Assembly: GCF_947497285.1 (NCBI RefSeq)
Contig: NZ_CANMFT010000004.1
Coordinates: forward strand, 1 to 64,000
Origin: an uncultured Aliiroseovarius sp.
Lineage (GTDB): Bacteria; Pseudomonadota; Alphaproteobacteria; Rhodobacterales; Rhodobacteraceae
Length of the DNA: 64,000 bases
Reading direction: 5' to 3'
The position numbers and the translations under genes were made by a program. This document shows positions 52,729-61,623 of this stretch, piece after piece; position 1 is the stretch's first letter, and each line of letters starts with the position of its first letter. Under the pieces are notes generated by a model that worked only from the letters and a program-made list of their open reading frames with translations, did not search any database and had not been told where the DNA came from.

Positions 52729-52760
52729 AAGGCGGTGGGGCAACCTACCGCCTTTTTTCA
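52729..52760 (+). terminator. Rho-independent terminator of gabD
   Basis: AAGGCGGT (52729-52736) and ACCGCCTT (52747-52754) form an 8-bp stem with a 10-base loop and a following T run, 23 bases after gabD. Confidence 0.88.
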
Positions 52761-52803
52761 TTTTCACGCCAAGGATTGACGTTTCACCCGCGTCTTACTC
52801 TAT

Positions 52804-53352
52804 GTGAAGATGATGACCGATCAGGACGAGGAACTGGCCGCGGCGGCGGCGACAGGGGACAGGGCCGCCTTCGCGGCCTTGCTGTCACGCCATTATGACC
52901 GGCTGTTCGCGTTTACGTTTCGGATGACGGGAAACCGGGCGGAGGCCGAGGATCTGACGCAAGATATCTGCGCCGCCCTGCCTGCCAAGCTGCAAGGTTT
53001 CCGGGCGGAGGCGCGGTTTACAACATGGCTCTACCGCGTCGCCGTTAACGCCGCCCATGACCGCCGACGCCGTGCCGCAACCCACGCAAAGGCTGCGGAT
53101 GGCTGGGGCGATTGGGAAGTGAACCGGCGCGAGGCGATCCGTGAAGAGGCCGAGGCGCAAGATTGGCTGACCCAGGCCATGACCGCCCTGCCCGACGAAT
53201 TGCGCGACACCGTGGCGCTGGTGCTGGGCGAGGAACTGACACAGGCACAAGCCGGCGACATTCTGGGCCTGTCCGAAGGCACAGTCGCCTGGCGTATGTC
53301 CGAAGTAAAGAAACGCCTGCGTGCCATGCGGGCTGAGGAGGACGCGATATGA
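52804..53352 (+). CDS. ECF-type RNA polymerase sigma factor
   Basis: A 182-aa sigma factor. Region 2 (about residues 25-85) contains FTFRMTGNRAEAEDLTQDI, and region 4 has LTQAQAGDILGLSEGTVAWR. Starts are possible at GTG 52804 or ATG 52810/52813; the last has GTGAAG close upstream. A TTGACG (52776-52781) with TCTATG after 17 bases overlaps the start, so the mRNA may be nearly leaderless. It overlaps the VWA gene by 4 bases. Confidence 0.9.
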   Translation: MKMMTDQDEELAAAAATGDRAAFAALLSRHYDRLFAFTFRMTGNRAEAEDLTQDICAALPAKLQGFRAEARFTTWLYRVAVNAAHDRRRRAATHAKAADGWGDWEVNRREAIREEAEAQDWLTQAMTALPDELRDTVALVLGEELTQAQAGDILGLSEGTVAWRMSEVKKRLRAMRAEEDAI

Positions 53353-55313
53353 CCGACGATCTTGACGATCTGAAGGCCGCCCTGCACGCGGCCCCACCTG
53401 CCCCGGACGCCTCGAAGAAAGAGGCCGATCTGGCGCTTGCGATGAAAAATTTCGATGACCTCCAAGGATCGCGTGACGGCGCGCGTCCTACTTCTGACGC
53501 TCCGAAATTCGGGGCGCTTGGAAAAGGAGTATCGAAAATGCTGAATGCTTTGAACACACGCGGCGGGTTGGCAGCGACGACCGCGCTGGTGGCGGTGAGC
53601 TTTGCCGTGCTGGTGGTGATGCCGAATGTGGATCAGGTGGAACTGCCGAGGGTGACAATGACCCCGACACCCACAGTCGAAGAGGTGCTGGCTGAACGCG
53701 AAAAGGTAAACGCGCCGCCCGCCCCCAAGCCGTTGGGAAAAGTCGCACAGCAACCCGCGCGGTCTCGGTCTGACACCACGGCTGAGTTGCGTGCGCAAAC
53801 CGGTCAGGCCGCCCCTTCCGTTGTTGCCGAACCGTTGATAGAGGCGGACGGATCGTCTTTTGCGGACAGCGACGGTTACATCACCTATGACGAAATGCCG
53901 GGCATCCTGCCCATGCCACGGGAAGCAGGCGGCGAAGAATACGCCAACGTTGCCCCTTCTCCCCTTAAGATCGCCTCCGAAGACCCTGTCTCGACCTTCT
54001 CGATCGACGTGGACACGGCAAGCTATGCGGTGGTGCGGCGTGACCTGAAATCCGGCTATCTGCCCAACCCGGACGCGGTGCGGATTGAGGAGATGGTGAA
54101 CTATTTCCCCTACGCATACCCCGCGCCCGAAGGGCCGCATCCGTTCGCCCCGACCGTTACGACGATGCAAACGCCTTGGAACGCGGGCACTCAGCTAGTG
54201 CAAATCGGTATTCAGGGCGAGATGATCACCGACCGCCCGCCGCTTAACCTTGTGTTCCTTATCGACACATCCGGGTCGATGTCTGACCCAGACAAGCTGC
54301 CGCTTCTGAAGCAAAGCCTGCGGTTGATGCTGTCCGAGCTGCGACCCGAAGATGAGGTCGCCATCGTCGCCTATGCAGGCAGCGCGGGCGAAGTTCTGGA
54401 ACCCACCAAAGCCGCGGATCGCGCCACCATTCTGGGCGCGTTGGACCGGCTGGACGCCGGTGGATCGACGGCAGGTGCGCAAGGAATCGAACTGGCCTAT
54501 CAGGTTGCGGACCGCATGGCCGCTGACGGCGAAATTGGCCGGGTGCTGCTGGCCACGGACGGTGATTTCAACGTGGGCATTCATGACCCTGACGCTTTGA
54601 AAGATTTCATCGCCAAGAAACGCGACACCGGCACTTATCTGTCCATTCTCGGCTTCGGGCGCGGCAATCTGGATGACGTGACGATGCAGGCACTTGCGCA
54701 GAACGGAAATGGGCAGGCCGCATACATTGACACGCTGGGAGAAGCGCGAAAAGTGCTGGTCGATCAGCTATCCGGCGCGCTTTACCCCCTTGCCGATGAC
54801 GTAAAAATACAAGTCGAGTTCAACCCCACCCAGGTCGCGGAATACCGTCTGATCGGCTATGAAACCCGCGCCTTGGCGCGCGAGGATTTCAACAACGACA
54901 AGGTGGACGCGGGCGAGATTGGCGCGGGTCATCAGGTCACAGCGATCTATGAGGTGACGCCGGTGGGCTCGGACGCCGTTTTGACCGACGCGCTGCGCTA
55001 TGCCCCAAGCCCTGACGCGGATGGGTCGGACGAGCTTGGGTTTCTCAAACTGCGCTACAAACGCCCCGGCGAGGATGTCAGCACGTTGATCGAGACGCCG
55101 ATCATGTCCGACGCGGGCGATGCGGGCACCGAACAGCACTTCGCCGCCGCCATCGCAGGCTTCGGCCAGTTGCTGCGCGAGGACAAATATCTTGGCGACT
55201 GGAGCTATGGTGACGCCATCGCGTTGGCCAATGGGGCCAAGGGCGACGACCCTTACGGCTACCGCGCCGAGGCTGTCACGCTGATGCGTCTGGCGGAAAG
55301 TTTGTCGAAGTAA
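53349..55313 (+). CDS. Membrane-anchored VWA-domain protein (YfbK-like) with an N-terminal cytoplasmic segment
   Basis: A 654-aa protein. The first 70 residues are polar and cytoplasmic, one helix spans about residues 72-92 (LAATTALVAVSFAVLVV), then a Pro-rich linker. The vWF N-terminal domain (EDPVSTFSIDVDTASYAVV) precedes the VWA domain, with MIDAS motif Asp306-x-Ser308-x-Ser310. A DUF3520 C-terminal domain follows. Since it is co-translated with an ECF sigma factor, the N-terminal segment could act as the anti-sigma part and the VWA part as a periplasmic sensor. Confidence 0.88.
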   Translation: MTDDLDDLKAALHAAPPAPDASKKEADLALAMKNFDDLQGSRDGARPTSDAPKFGALGKGVSKMLNALNTRGGLAATTALVAVSFAVLVVMPNVDQVELPRVTMTPTPTVEEVLAEREKVNAPPAPKPLGKVAQQPARSRSDTTAELRAQTGQAAPSVVAEPLIEADGSSFADSDGYITYDEMPGILPMPREAGGEEYANVAPSPLKIASEDPVSTFSIDVDTASYAVVRRDLKSGYLPNPDAVRIEEMVNYFPYAYPAPEGPHPFAPTVTTMQTPWNAGTQLVQIGIQGEMITDRPPLNLVFLIDTSGSMSDPDKLPLLKQSLRLMLSELRPEDEVAIVAYAGSAGEVLEPTKAADRATILGALDRLDAGGSTAGAQGIELAYQVADRMAADGEIGRVLLATDGDFNVGIHDPDALKDFIAKKRDTGTYLSILGFGRGNLDDVTMQALAQNGNGQAAYIDTLGEARKVLVDQLSGALYPLADDVKIQVEFNPTQVAEYRLIGYETRALAREDFNNDKVDAGEIGAGHQVTAIYEVTPVGSDAVLTDALRYAPSPDADGSDELGFLKLRYKRPGEDVSTLIETPIMSDAGDAGTEQHFAAAIAGFGQLLREDKYLGDWSYGDAIALANGAKGDDPYGYRAEAVTLMRLAESLSK

Positions 55314-55319
55314 CTGCGC

Positions 55320-55348
55320 TTGACCACACACCATCCCGCTCCTATCTT
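55320..55348 (+). promoter_or_regulatory. Promoter for the riboswitch-controlled transporter
   Basis: TTGACC (55320-55325) and TATCTT (55343-55348) are separated by exactly 17 bases. Transcription would start about 30 bases before the FMN riboswitch. Confidence 0.6.
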
Positions 55349-55378
55349 CCGTGTCGCTGCCCCTGCCGGGGTGGCGAC

Positions 55379-55511
55379 ATTCTCAGGGCGGGGTGAAACT
55401 CCCCACCGGTGGTCAAAGCCCACGAGCGCCTTGCGTTTCTAACGAAACGCTTGGGTCAGCAGATCCGGTGAAATTCCGGGGCCGACGGTTAAAGTCCGGA
55501 TGGAAGAGGAT
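55379..55511 (+). promoter_or_regulatory. FMN riboswitch (RFN element)
   Basis: All conserved blocks of the RFN element are present: AGGGCGGGGTGAAA, CTCCCCACCGGTGGT, AGCCCACGAGCGC, GGGTCAGCAGATCCGGTG, and CCGACGGTTAAAGTCCGGAT. P1 pairs ATTCTC (55379-55384) with GAGGAT (55506-55511). Downstream, GGTGCGCGT/ACGCGCGCC (55519-55539) forms a 9-bp hairpin. GTCCTT (55542-55547) can pair perfectly with AAGGAC (55575-55580) over the ribosome site, so ligand control of translation start is likely. Confidence 0.96.
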
Positions 55512-55588
55512 GGTCTGAGGTGCGCGTATAACGCGCGCCTTGTCCTTCTGCCTTGGGTCAACGCGTAAGGAAGAAAGGACACTGCGCA

Positions 55589-56473
55589 ATGGCTCATCAA
55601 CTGACACTGACCACGCCCGTCAAGGCGGCGGGTCTTATGGTTCTGGCAGGCGCGAGTTTCGCCGTCGTGAACACGGCCCTGCAAGGGGCAACGATGAAAA
55701 TGGGGGCGTCTGCGCCCTCGGTCACCTTCTGGCAATATCTGATCGCATTGGGCTTTTATCTGCCGTGGGTGTTTCGTCACCGCGCGGCGGCGATGAAAAC
55801 CGGGCAGGTCTGGCTGCATATCCTGCGCGTGGCACTGGCCGCCGGGGGCGTGCAGCTTTGGACGCTGGGGCTGGCGCATGTGCCAATCTGGCAGGCCATC
55901 GCGCTGATCCTGCTGTCACCGTTTTTCGTGACCCTTGGCGCGGGGCTGGTCCTGCGCGAGACCGTATCCATCCATCGCTGGGGGGCCGTGATCCTTGGCA
56001 TTATCGGTGGCGCAGTGATCCTTGAACCCTGGTCCGACAGGTTCGAGCTTGTCGCCCTTCTGCCGGTTGGCGCGGCGGCTTTGTGGGCCGCAAGCTCGGT
56101 CGTCACGAAGTTTCTGACCCGTGCGGATGGGCCGGAAACCGTGACCATCTATCTGCTGGTGCTGCTCAGCCCGATCAACGCTGCTTTGGCCCTTGGCACA
56201 GGTTTCACCCTGCCGACTGGCGCGATCTGGTTGGTGGTCGGCGCGGGACTGCTGACTGCCTTGGCGCAACATGTGTTGGTGCGCGCCTATTCGCTGGCCG
56301 ACGCGGCCTTCCTGCAACCGTTCGACCACCTGAAACTGGTGTTCAACGTGTTGCTTGGCTTTGTAGTGTTCGGCTTCCTACCGACCGGATCCATGTGGTT
56401 GGGCACAGCGATCATTCTGGCCGCCAGCTTTTACCTTCTGGAACAGGAGCGTCGAACCACGGTGGTGGTGTAG
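55589..56473 (+). CDS. ribN: EamA/DMT-family transporter, probable riboflavin importer
   Basis: A 294-aa protein with ten predicted membrane helices in two EamA repeats (AGLMVLAGASFAVVNTAL opens the first, LPVGAAALWAASSVVTKF the second). The FMN riboswitch directly upstream identifies it as a flavin-related carrier; RibN proteins of this family import riboflavin in other proteobacteria. The ATG at 55589 has AAGGAC upstream, which the riboswitch region can sequester. The gene stands alone. Riboflavin as substrate is inferred. Confidence 0.87.
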   Translation: MAHQLTLTTPVKAAGLMVLAGASFAVVNTALQGATMKMGASAPSVTFWQYLIALGFYLPWVFRHRAAAMKTGQVWLHILRVALAAGGVQLWTLGLAHVPIWQAIALILLSPFFVTLGAGLVLRETVSIHRWGAVILGIIGGAVILEPWSDRFELVALLPVGAAALWAASSVVTKFLTRADGPETVTIYLLVLLSPINAALALGTGFTLPTGAIWLVVGAGLLTALAQHVLVRAYSLADAAFLQPFDHLKLVFNVLLGFVVFGFLPTGSMWLGTAIILAASFYLLEQERRTTVVV

Positions 56474-56479
56474 TCTGGT

Positions 56480-56499
56480 CCTGCGCCTTCAGGCGCAGG
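56480..56499 (+). terminator. GC hairpin after the riboflavin transporter gene
   Basis: CCTGCGCC (56480-56487) and GGCGCAGG (56492-56499) form a perfect 8-bp stem with a 4-base loop, 6 bases after the stop. It lacks a T run, so it may stall polymerase or stabilise the mRNA end rather than act as a classical terminator. Confidence 0.45.
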
Positions 56500-56590
56500 C
56501 GCTGCCAGAAAACGGGTTGACCTTGGAAAGCGCCACTCAGTATGAGCGGGGGAAGCTCGCCATTGATGATTGTGCGAAAGAAGGCAGAAC

Positions 56591-58792
56591 ATGACCAAGC
56601 CATCCCTGACCATCGTCATGCCGTTCTATAACGAAGTCGCGTTTCTTGACCTTAGCGTGGCGTCGGTGTTGAGCCAGCGCATCGACGATCTTGAGGTCAT
56701 CATCGTCAATGACAACCCGGAACAATTTGACCAGACATTCTTTGAAAAGCAGAACTTTCCCACGCAGGTGAAAGTGGTGCACCACGCAGCAAATGCAGGC
56801 CTGTCCCAAGCGCGAAACACCGGGATCGAACATGCTGAGGGCAAGTGGGTCGGGTTTCTGGACAGCGACGACTACTATCTTCCGCTTGGCTTGAAAGCGC
56901 AGTTCGATACTGCCGAAAAAACAAGCGCAGACATGATCCATGGTCTGGCGGTGCGCAATGGCTCCAACGCGGCCCAGGCACAGGTCTGCGTCGCGGACGC
57001 ACAGAACAATGCTACGGCTGTTTTTGCCGTCGGCCGTCAGGTGCCAGAGGCAGGTTTTGGCATCTTTTCAAGCTGGTCATCGCTTTACAAACGCGAGTTT
57101 CTGACCCGTGCCGACCTGCGTTTTGACGTCGAGCAGCGAATATTCGAAGATCGCCTTTTCGTTGTGAATGCCATCAGTCACGCGCAATCCTTGGTCAAAA
57201 TGGCAAAACCGGTGCGTGTATGGCGCAGGCGCGAAAGCTCGATCACCACGTCGCCCAACAGCGTGGCGGATTCATTGCTGAAGCTGAAAGCCTTTGAAAA
57301 ATGTATCGACCATTGGCTTTCCGTTGAAGACTTGCGAGGCTTCGGCGTGCGCGAATTCGTGCGGATATGGTTGCATACCCTGACGCAATCGACCTCCAGC
57401 CCGTTCGAACATGCGTTCGGCAATATCGCTGGTCCCGATGCAAAGGTGCATGACGCATTGCTGCGCATTCTGAGCAAATATGACTTCACAAAGGAAGAGC
57501 TTGGTGACTGCCTTAAAGCAGATATGCGGCATGCCCGACGCACGGGCCCAAACCGGATGTCCACGGCGGATTTCCTGTTGTCGATCGAAAGCGCGGTCAA
57601 AGGCGACAACGTGACCTTGCGGCGCATCTATGATGCGTTCAACAATCTCCCCGCCAAGCCACCTGCACCGGCAATCGAGACGGGCCGCACAGACCCTTAT
57701 ATGGAAGGGGTTGAGTTCCATTTTCACGTTGGTCTGCACAAGACCGGCAGCACCTTTATCCAAAACATGCTGCGCGATAACCGTGAACAGCTCGCCAAGA
57801 ACGGACTTCTTTTCCCGACGACCGGGTTGGGTTTTCCCGATGGGGTCTATCCGGTGCGCCCGGGTGGGCTGCCGGGGCATCAGGCCTTGCTATGGGCGGT
57901 CAATAACGACCCGGAGATGTTTGACCGTCTGCGTGCCGAGATCAGGGCGTCAGGCTGCAAAAAGGTATTAATCTCGGCCGAAAACCTGAGCGCACCGCTG
58001 AGCGATGAGGACCATCGGACCGCGACATTCGACCGACTGCTTGCGATGATCAAGCTATCGCCCGGCAACGCGCATGTGTTCGCGATGGTCCGCAGGCCGG
58101 ATATCTGGATCGACCGGTATTTCCGCGAGATCGCCGGCAATGGCGCGATGGCTTCTTATCAATCCATCGACGAATTTGCGCTGAACAACGAACGCATTTT
58201 GTCGCTGCCTCATCTGTTTGGCGATTTCGAGGCACGGACCGGACACAAGGTGCGGTTGGGAAATTTCGACGAATTGACCCAAAAACCGCTGGTTGAACAG
58301 GTTTTGGCCCTGTGTGGATGCGACGCTGGCTTGGCCGCGTCGCTGGTTCAGCACGACCATGGGCGTTATCCGTCGCCCTGCAACGCCCAAGTCGAGATCG
58401 CCCGCCTTGTCACGCTGCTGCAGCCAAATCTGGCGACGCGGCAAGCGACACTTCAGGCCTTCTCTGGAATGGTCACGCCGACTGACCAGCATGACATCCT
58501 GCTGACGCCTGACGCCCGGCAAAAGATCGTGAATACGTTTATGGCCGAAAGCGCTGAATTCGCCGCGGATCGTGGCTATACCCACGCCGCACCTGATTGG
58601 AAGGCTGACATCGCGAACGCACCGGCCTCGGGCGCGATAGATATTCCTGAACGCTACATCCAAGCGATGATGCAAAGCGCAACCTGGGCCGCAGCCCTGC
58701 CGACCGATGACGGTCAGGCGCCGCAGAAATGGACTGCACAGCGCATCGCCAAGGGTATCTTGCGACGGGTGTTGCCGAACTTGAATATCTGA
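56591..58792 (+). CDS. Bifunctional glycosyltransferase (GT2)-sulfotransferase-like fusion
   Basis: A 733-aa protein. Residues about 1-220 are a GT-A glycosyltransferase: LTIVMPFYNEVAFLDLSV, VIIVNDNP, the acceptor-side GLSQARNTGIEHAEGKW and the metal motif FLDSDD. A helical linker (about 220-370) leads to a sulfotransferase-like domain with the PAPS loop GLHKTGSTFIQ (Gly381, Lys384, Thr388) and an AMVRRPDIWIDRY segment for the second phosphate site. A single chain could transfer and sulfate a sugar on a surface polysaccharide. The ATG at 56591 is preferred over a TTG at 56570. Confidence 0.88.
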   Translation: MTKPSLTIVMPFYNEVAFLDLSVASVLSQRIDDLEVIIVNDNPEQFDQTFFEKQNFPTQVKVVHHAANAGLSQARNTGIEHAEGKWVGFLDSDDYYLPLGLKAQFDTAEKTSADMIHGLAVRNGSNAAQAQVCVADAQNNATAVFAVGRQVPEAGFGIFSSWSSLYKREFLTRADLRFDVEQRIFEDRLFVVNAISHAQSLVKMAKPVRVWRRRESSITTSPNSVADSLLKLKAFEKCIDHWLSVEDLRGFGVREFVRIWLHTLTQSTSSPFEHAFGNIAGPDAKVHDALLRILSKYDFTKEELGDCLKADMRHARRTGPNRMSTADFLLSIESAVKGDNVTLRRIYDAFNNLPAKPPAPAIETGRTDPYMEGVEFHFHVGLHKTGSTFIQNMLRDNREQLAKNGLLFPTTGLGFPDGVYPVRPGGLPGHQALLWAVNNDPEMFDRLRAEIRASGCKKVLISAENLSAPLSDEDHRTATFDRLLAMIKLSPGNAHVFAMVRRPDIWIDRYFREIAGNGAMASYQSIDEFALNNERILSLPHLFGDFEARTGHKVRLGNFDELTQKPLVEQVLALCGCDAGLAASLVQHDHGRYPSPCNAQVEIARLVTLLQPNLATRQATLQAFSGMVTPTDQHDILLTPDARQKIVNTFMAESAEFAADRGYTHAAPDWKADIANAPASGAIDIPERYIQAMMQSATWAAALPTDDGQAPQKWTAQRIAKGILRRVLPNLNI

Positions 58793-58804
58793 TCCGGGGC
58801 AGGT

Positions 58805-58834
58805 GAAAAAACGGGCGCAGATTGCTGCGCCCGT
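58805..58834 (-). terminator. Terminator of the hsp20 gene
   Basis: ACGGGCGCAG (58811-58820) and CTGCGCCCGT (58825-58834) form a perfect 10-bp stem with a 4-base loop. On the minus strand it ends in TTTTTTC, 22 bases after the hsp20 stop. It may also serve the convergent fusion gene. Confidence 0.85.
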
Positions 58835-58856
58835 CGTGGTGTCGAAGGCGGTTGGG

Positions 58857-59309
58857 TTACGCCTCGATCATTTTGCCGTCCAGATCCTTGGATGAGGCAA
58901 TCTCGATCCGGCGCGGTTTTAGCGCTTCGGGCACTTCGCGCACAAGGTCGATATGCAGCATTCCGTGTTCATGGCTTGCATTGGTTACACGCACATGATC
59001 GGCAAGATGGAAGCGGCGTTCGAACGCGCGCGTTGCGATCCCGCGATGCAGATAGGTCCGCTCTTCCTCGTTCGCCTTTTTCGCAGCGACAATCAGGGCG
59101 TTTTCGCGGACTTCGACCGTCAGGTCTTCGTCGGAAAAGCCTGCAACAGCGATCGAGATGCGCCAGCCATCTTCATCGGTTTTTTCAATGTTGTAAGGGG
59201 GATAGCTTTCGCGGCTCACGTCATTTGTCAGCACCCGATCCATCAAGTCGGCGATCTGGTCAAACCCGACAGTGGCACGGTATAGGGGCGAAAGGTCAAA
59301 GTTACGCAT
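58857..59309 (-). CDS. Small heat-shock protein (Hsp20/IbpA type)
   Basis: A 150-aa alpha-crystallin-type chaperone. It starts RNFDLSPLYRATVGFDQIAD, as in IbpA. The crystallin domain runs from IEKTDEDGWRISIAVAGF to ERRFHLADHVRVTNASHEHG. It binds unfolding proteins. AGGAGGACACC precedes the ATG. The leader (59310-59400) contains a TCGCTTCT segment close to the ribosome site, reminiscent of ROSE thermometers, but a stable hairpin is not obvious. Confidence 0.92.
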   Translation of the reverse strand: MRNFDLSPLYRATVGFDQIADLMDRVLTNDVSRESYPPYNIEKTDEDGWRISIAVAGFSDEDLTVEVRENALIVAAKKANEEERTYLHRGIATRAFERRFHLADHVRVTNASHEHGMLHIDLVREVPEALKPRRIEIASSKDLDGKMIEA

Positions 59310-59427
59310 GGTGTCCTCCTAGAAGCGACATGAGTTACGCCTTCCCATTGGGACAGGCAGGGAAACGGGCCCGCCCATGCGGCACCCGCATCACTAATTT
59401 ATGGAGGATTTTTGCCCCTTCAAGGGG

Positions 59428-60252
59428 TCATGGACGCAGGAATTTTGCCCCACCCGGTCCGGCCGCACCGATGCCCGGACTTTTTACCGACGGGCGCGCC
59501 ACCGGCAGGACGCGGCTAAACACGCCATCACCTGCCGCCAGCATTTCCATCATCTCGGCCAGTGGGCGTTCAAGATTTGTTCCCAGCGACACCGGAATGT
59601 CACGCACCATCGCCTTGGCCGAAATGACCGACACGATATGCGGGCGCCCGTCCTGCACAACGAACACCGGCGCCCCAGAGGACCCGAAATCGACCGAGCA
59701 GCTTAGAACCAACGCGCCGCTTTGGCGTGCCAGCACTTTGCACATTTCCTGTAGTGCCGGGCTTTCCGAGCGGTCATGCGCATATGAAACGACGCCCACC
59801 TCGGCGCCTTTGCGCGGGCGGGTAAAGGTGGCAAACGGCTTGACCGAGCTTTTCCGGATCGGTTGATCCAGTTCGAGCAACGCCAGATCGTTGACCACCC
59901 GCGCCGCCTTGTCGTCTGCAGTGAAGGTAAAATCGGGATGGACGATCACGCGCCGCGCGCCGCGATAGGCCGATGCCCGCCCGTTGCGCCATCCAGCCAG
60001 AAACTCGACATCTTCCGGGCCATAGCGTTGACCAGTGTCCCTGTCGAACATGCAATGCGCGGCGGTCAGGACAAGATTGTCCGCGATCATCGCGCCTGTG
60101 CACAGGGCGCCTCCGATATTCAAACGGCCGACACCTTCCCAGCCACGACTGTCATCGCCCGTCATCAACGACCGTAGCGGCGACGGGTCTGATGCGACCA
60201 ACGGGCTGGCAAGCCAAAGACCCACCGCCATCAATGCGATTATTTTTCTCAT
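59428..60252 (-). CDS. Secreted trypsin-like serine protease
   Basis: A 274-aa protease with a signal peptide (RKIIALMAVGLWLASPLVAS). The S1 triad is visible: His in VLTAAHCMFD, Asp in VVNDLALLELD and Ser in VDFGSSGAPVFV, where GSSG replaces the usual GDSG. Cysteine pairs suggest disulfides. A Gly/Pro-rich tail ends the protein. It acts in the periplasm or outside the cell. The ATG at 60252 starts the signal peptide; the open frame continues to 60294. Confidence 0.88.
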   Translation of the reverse strand: MRKIIALMAVGLWLASPLVASDPSPLRSLMTGDDSRGWEGVGRLNIGGALCTGAMIADNLVLTAAHCMFDRDTGQRYGPEDVEFLAGWRNGRASAYRGARRVIVHPDFTFTADDKAARVVNDLALLELDQPIRKSSVKPFATFTRPRKGAEVGVVSYAHDRSESPALQEMCKVLARQSGALVLSCSVDFGSSGAPVFVVQDGRPHIVSVISAKAMVRDIPVSLGTNLERPLAEMMEMLAAGDGVFSRVLPVARPSVKSPGIGAAGPGGAKFLRP

Positions 60253-60341
60253 TTCTCTGCCTCTGACGGGGCGGTTACTCCACCCTCTCACCATATGTTT
60301 AGGGCGAAAATATGGGCATGAGAAAGAAAAAATGGCAACCG

Positions 60342-61622
60342 TCAGGCCAATTTACGCGGCTGTGGCCCTCCGGTTGCCCAATCGAGCAACTCGACGGTGT
60401 GGACGACGGGAATACCTGTGCCCGACCCGATCTGCATCATGCAGCCGATATTGCCGGCCGCGATGATCTCGGGTGTTTTGGCCTCCAGATTGGTGACCTT
60501 GCGGCGTTTCAGTTCTTGCGAGATTGCGGGCTGCATCAGGTTGTAGGTCCCGGCAGAGCCACAACACAGGTGAGCATCGACCGGTTCCACCACCTCGAAC
60601 CCCGCCCGTTTCAGCAGGGTTTTGGGGTGTGTCTTGACCTGTTGGCCGTGTTGAAGGCTGCAGGCCGAATGATAGGCCACACGCTTGTTCATTTGTGTCT
60701 CGGGCAGGTCCAGCGTCATCAGAAGCTCGCTGACATCCATCGCCATCGCCGACACCGTCGCGGCATGTTCCGCCAGCGCATCATTGCGGAACATGTGCCC
60801 GTAATCCTTCACCGTCGTGCCACAGCCCGAGGTGTTGATCACGATCGCGTCCAGCCCCGCGTCGTTCTTTTCGTGCATCCAAGCGTTGATATTGGCACCG
60901 GCTTGGGCGTGGCTTTCATGCTCCTTGCCCATGTGATGGGTCAGCGCGCCGCAGCAGCCCATGCCCTTGGCCACAACAACCTCGCACCCCAACCGGGTCA
61001 GCAGCCGGATGGTCGCGTCGTTGATGTCGGTGTCCAGCGCCTTCTGTGCGCAACCGGTCAGCAAGGCCACACGCTTCTTGCGCTCGCCTTTGGCCGGAAA
61101 GGTTTGCGGTTTGTCATTCGGGCTGGGTTTGGGCAGCTTGGGCGGTGCCATTTCCAGCATCGCTTCCAGACGCGGGTCGGGCATGAATTTTCGCAGCGGG
61201 CGACCAAGGCGCGCAGCCTGCATCGCCAATCGGAACCGGCCCGGATAGGGGATGATCTGTGCCAGCGTCCAGCGCAGCATCCGGTCAAACAGCGGACGTT
61301 TATAGGTCTTTTCGATATGCGCGCGGGCGTGGTCGATCAGATGCATGTAATGCACACCAGACGGACAGGTCGACATGCAGGCAAGACAGGACAAGCACTT
61401 GTCCACATGCTCGACCGTTTTCTTGTCGGCGGGGCGTCCGGCCTCCAGCATATCCTTGATCAGGTAGATGCGGCCGCGCGGGCTGTCGAGCTCGTCGCCC
61501 AGCACCTGATAGCTGGGGCAGGTCGCGGTGCAGAACCCGCAATGCACACAAGAGCGCAGGATTTCGTTGGCGCGCTTGATCGCGGGGTCCTTGAGCTGTT
61601 CGTCAGTGAAATGCGTTTGCAT
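60342..61622 (-). CDS. glcF: Glycolate oxidase iron-sulfur subunit
   Basis: A 426-aa subunit carrying two 4Fe-4S clusters: CVHCGFCTATCP (Cys25, 28, 31, 35) and CLSCLACMSTCP. The C-terminal part has two CCG-type domains (MGCCGALTHHMG, LCCGSAGTYN). It passes electrons from the flavin subunits GlcD and GlcE to the respiratory chain. It begins one base after the glcE stop. The glc operon runs glcD-glcE-glcF on the minus strand. Confidence 0.95.
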   Translation of the reverse strand: MQTHFTDEQLKDPAIKRANEILRSCVHCGFCTATCPSYQVLGDELDSPRGRIYLIKDMLEAGRPADKKTVEHVDKCLSCLACMSTCPSGVHYMHLIDHARAHIEKTYKRPLFDRMLRWTLAQIIPYPGRFRLAMQAARLGRPLRKFMPDPRLEAMLEMAPPKLPKPSPNDKPQTFPAKGERKKRVALLTGCAQKALDTDINDATIRLLTRLGCEVVVAKGMGCCGALTHHMGKEHESHAQAGANINAWMHEKNDAGLDAIVINTSGCGTTVKDYGHMFRNDALAEHAATVSAMAMDVSELLMTLDLPETQMNKRVAYHSACSLQHGQQVKTHPKTLLKRAGFEVVEPVDAHLCCGSAGTYNLMQPAISQELKRRKVTNLEAKTPEIIAAGNIGCMMQIGSGTGIPVVHTVELLDWATGGPQPRKLA

Positions 61623-61623
61623 G

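Noticed and set aside
53031-54170. Minus-strand open frame (379 codons) opposite the sigma and VWA genes
   Set aside because: The sigma/VWA pair has overlapping starts and stops and clear domains. The antisense frame is Arg/Ser-rich without motif.
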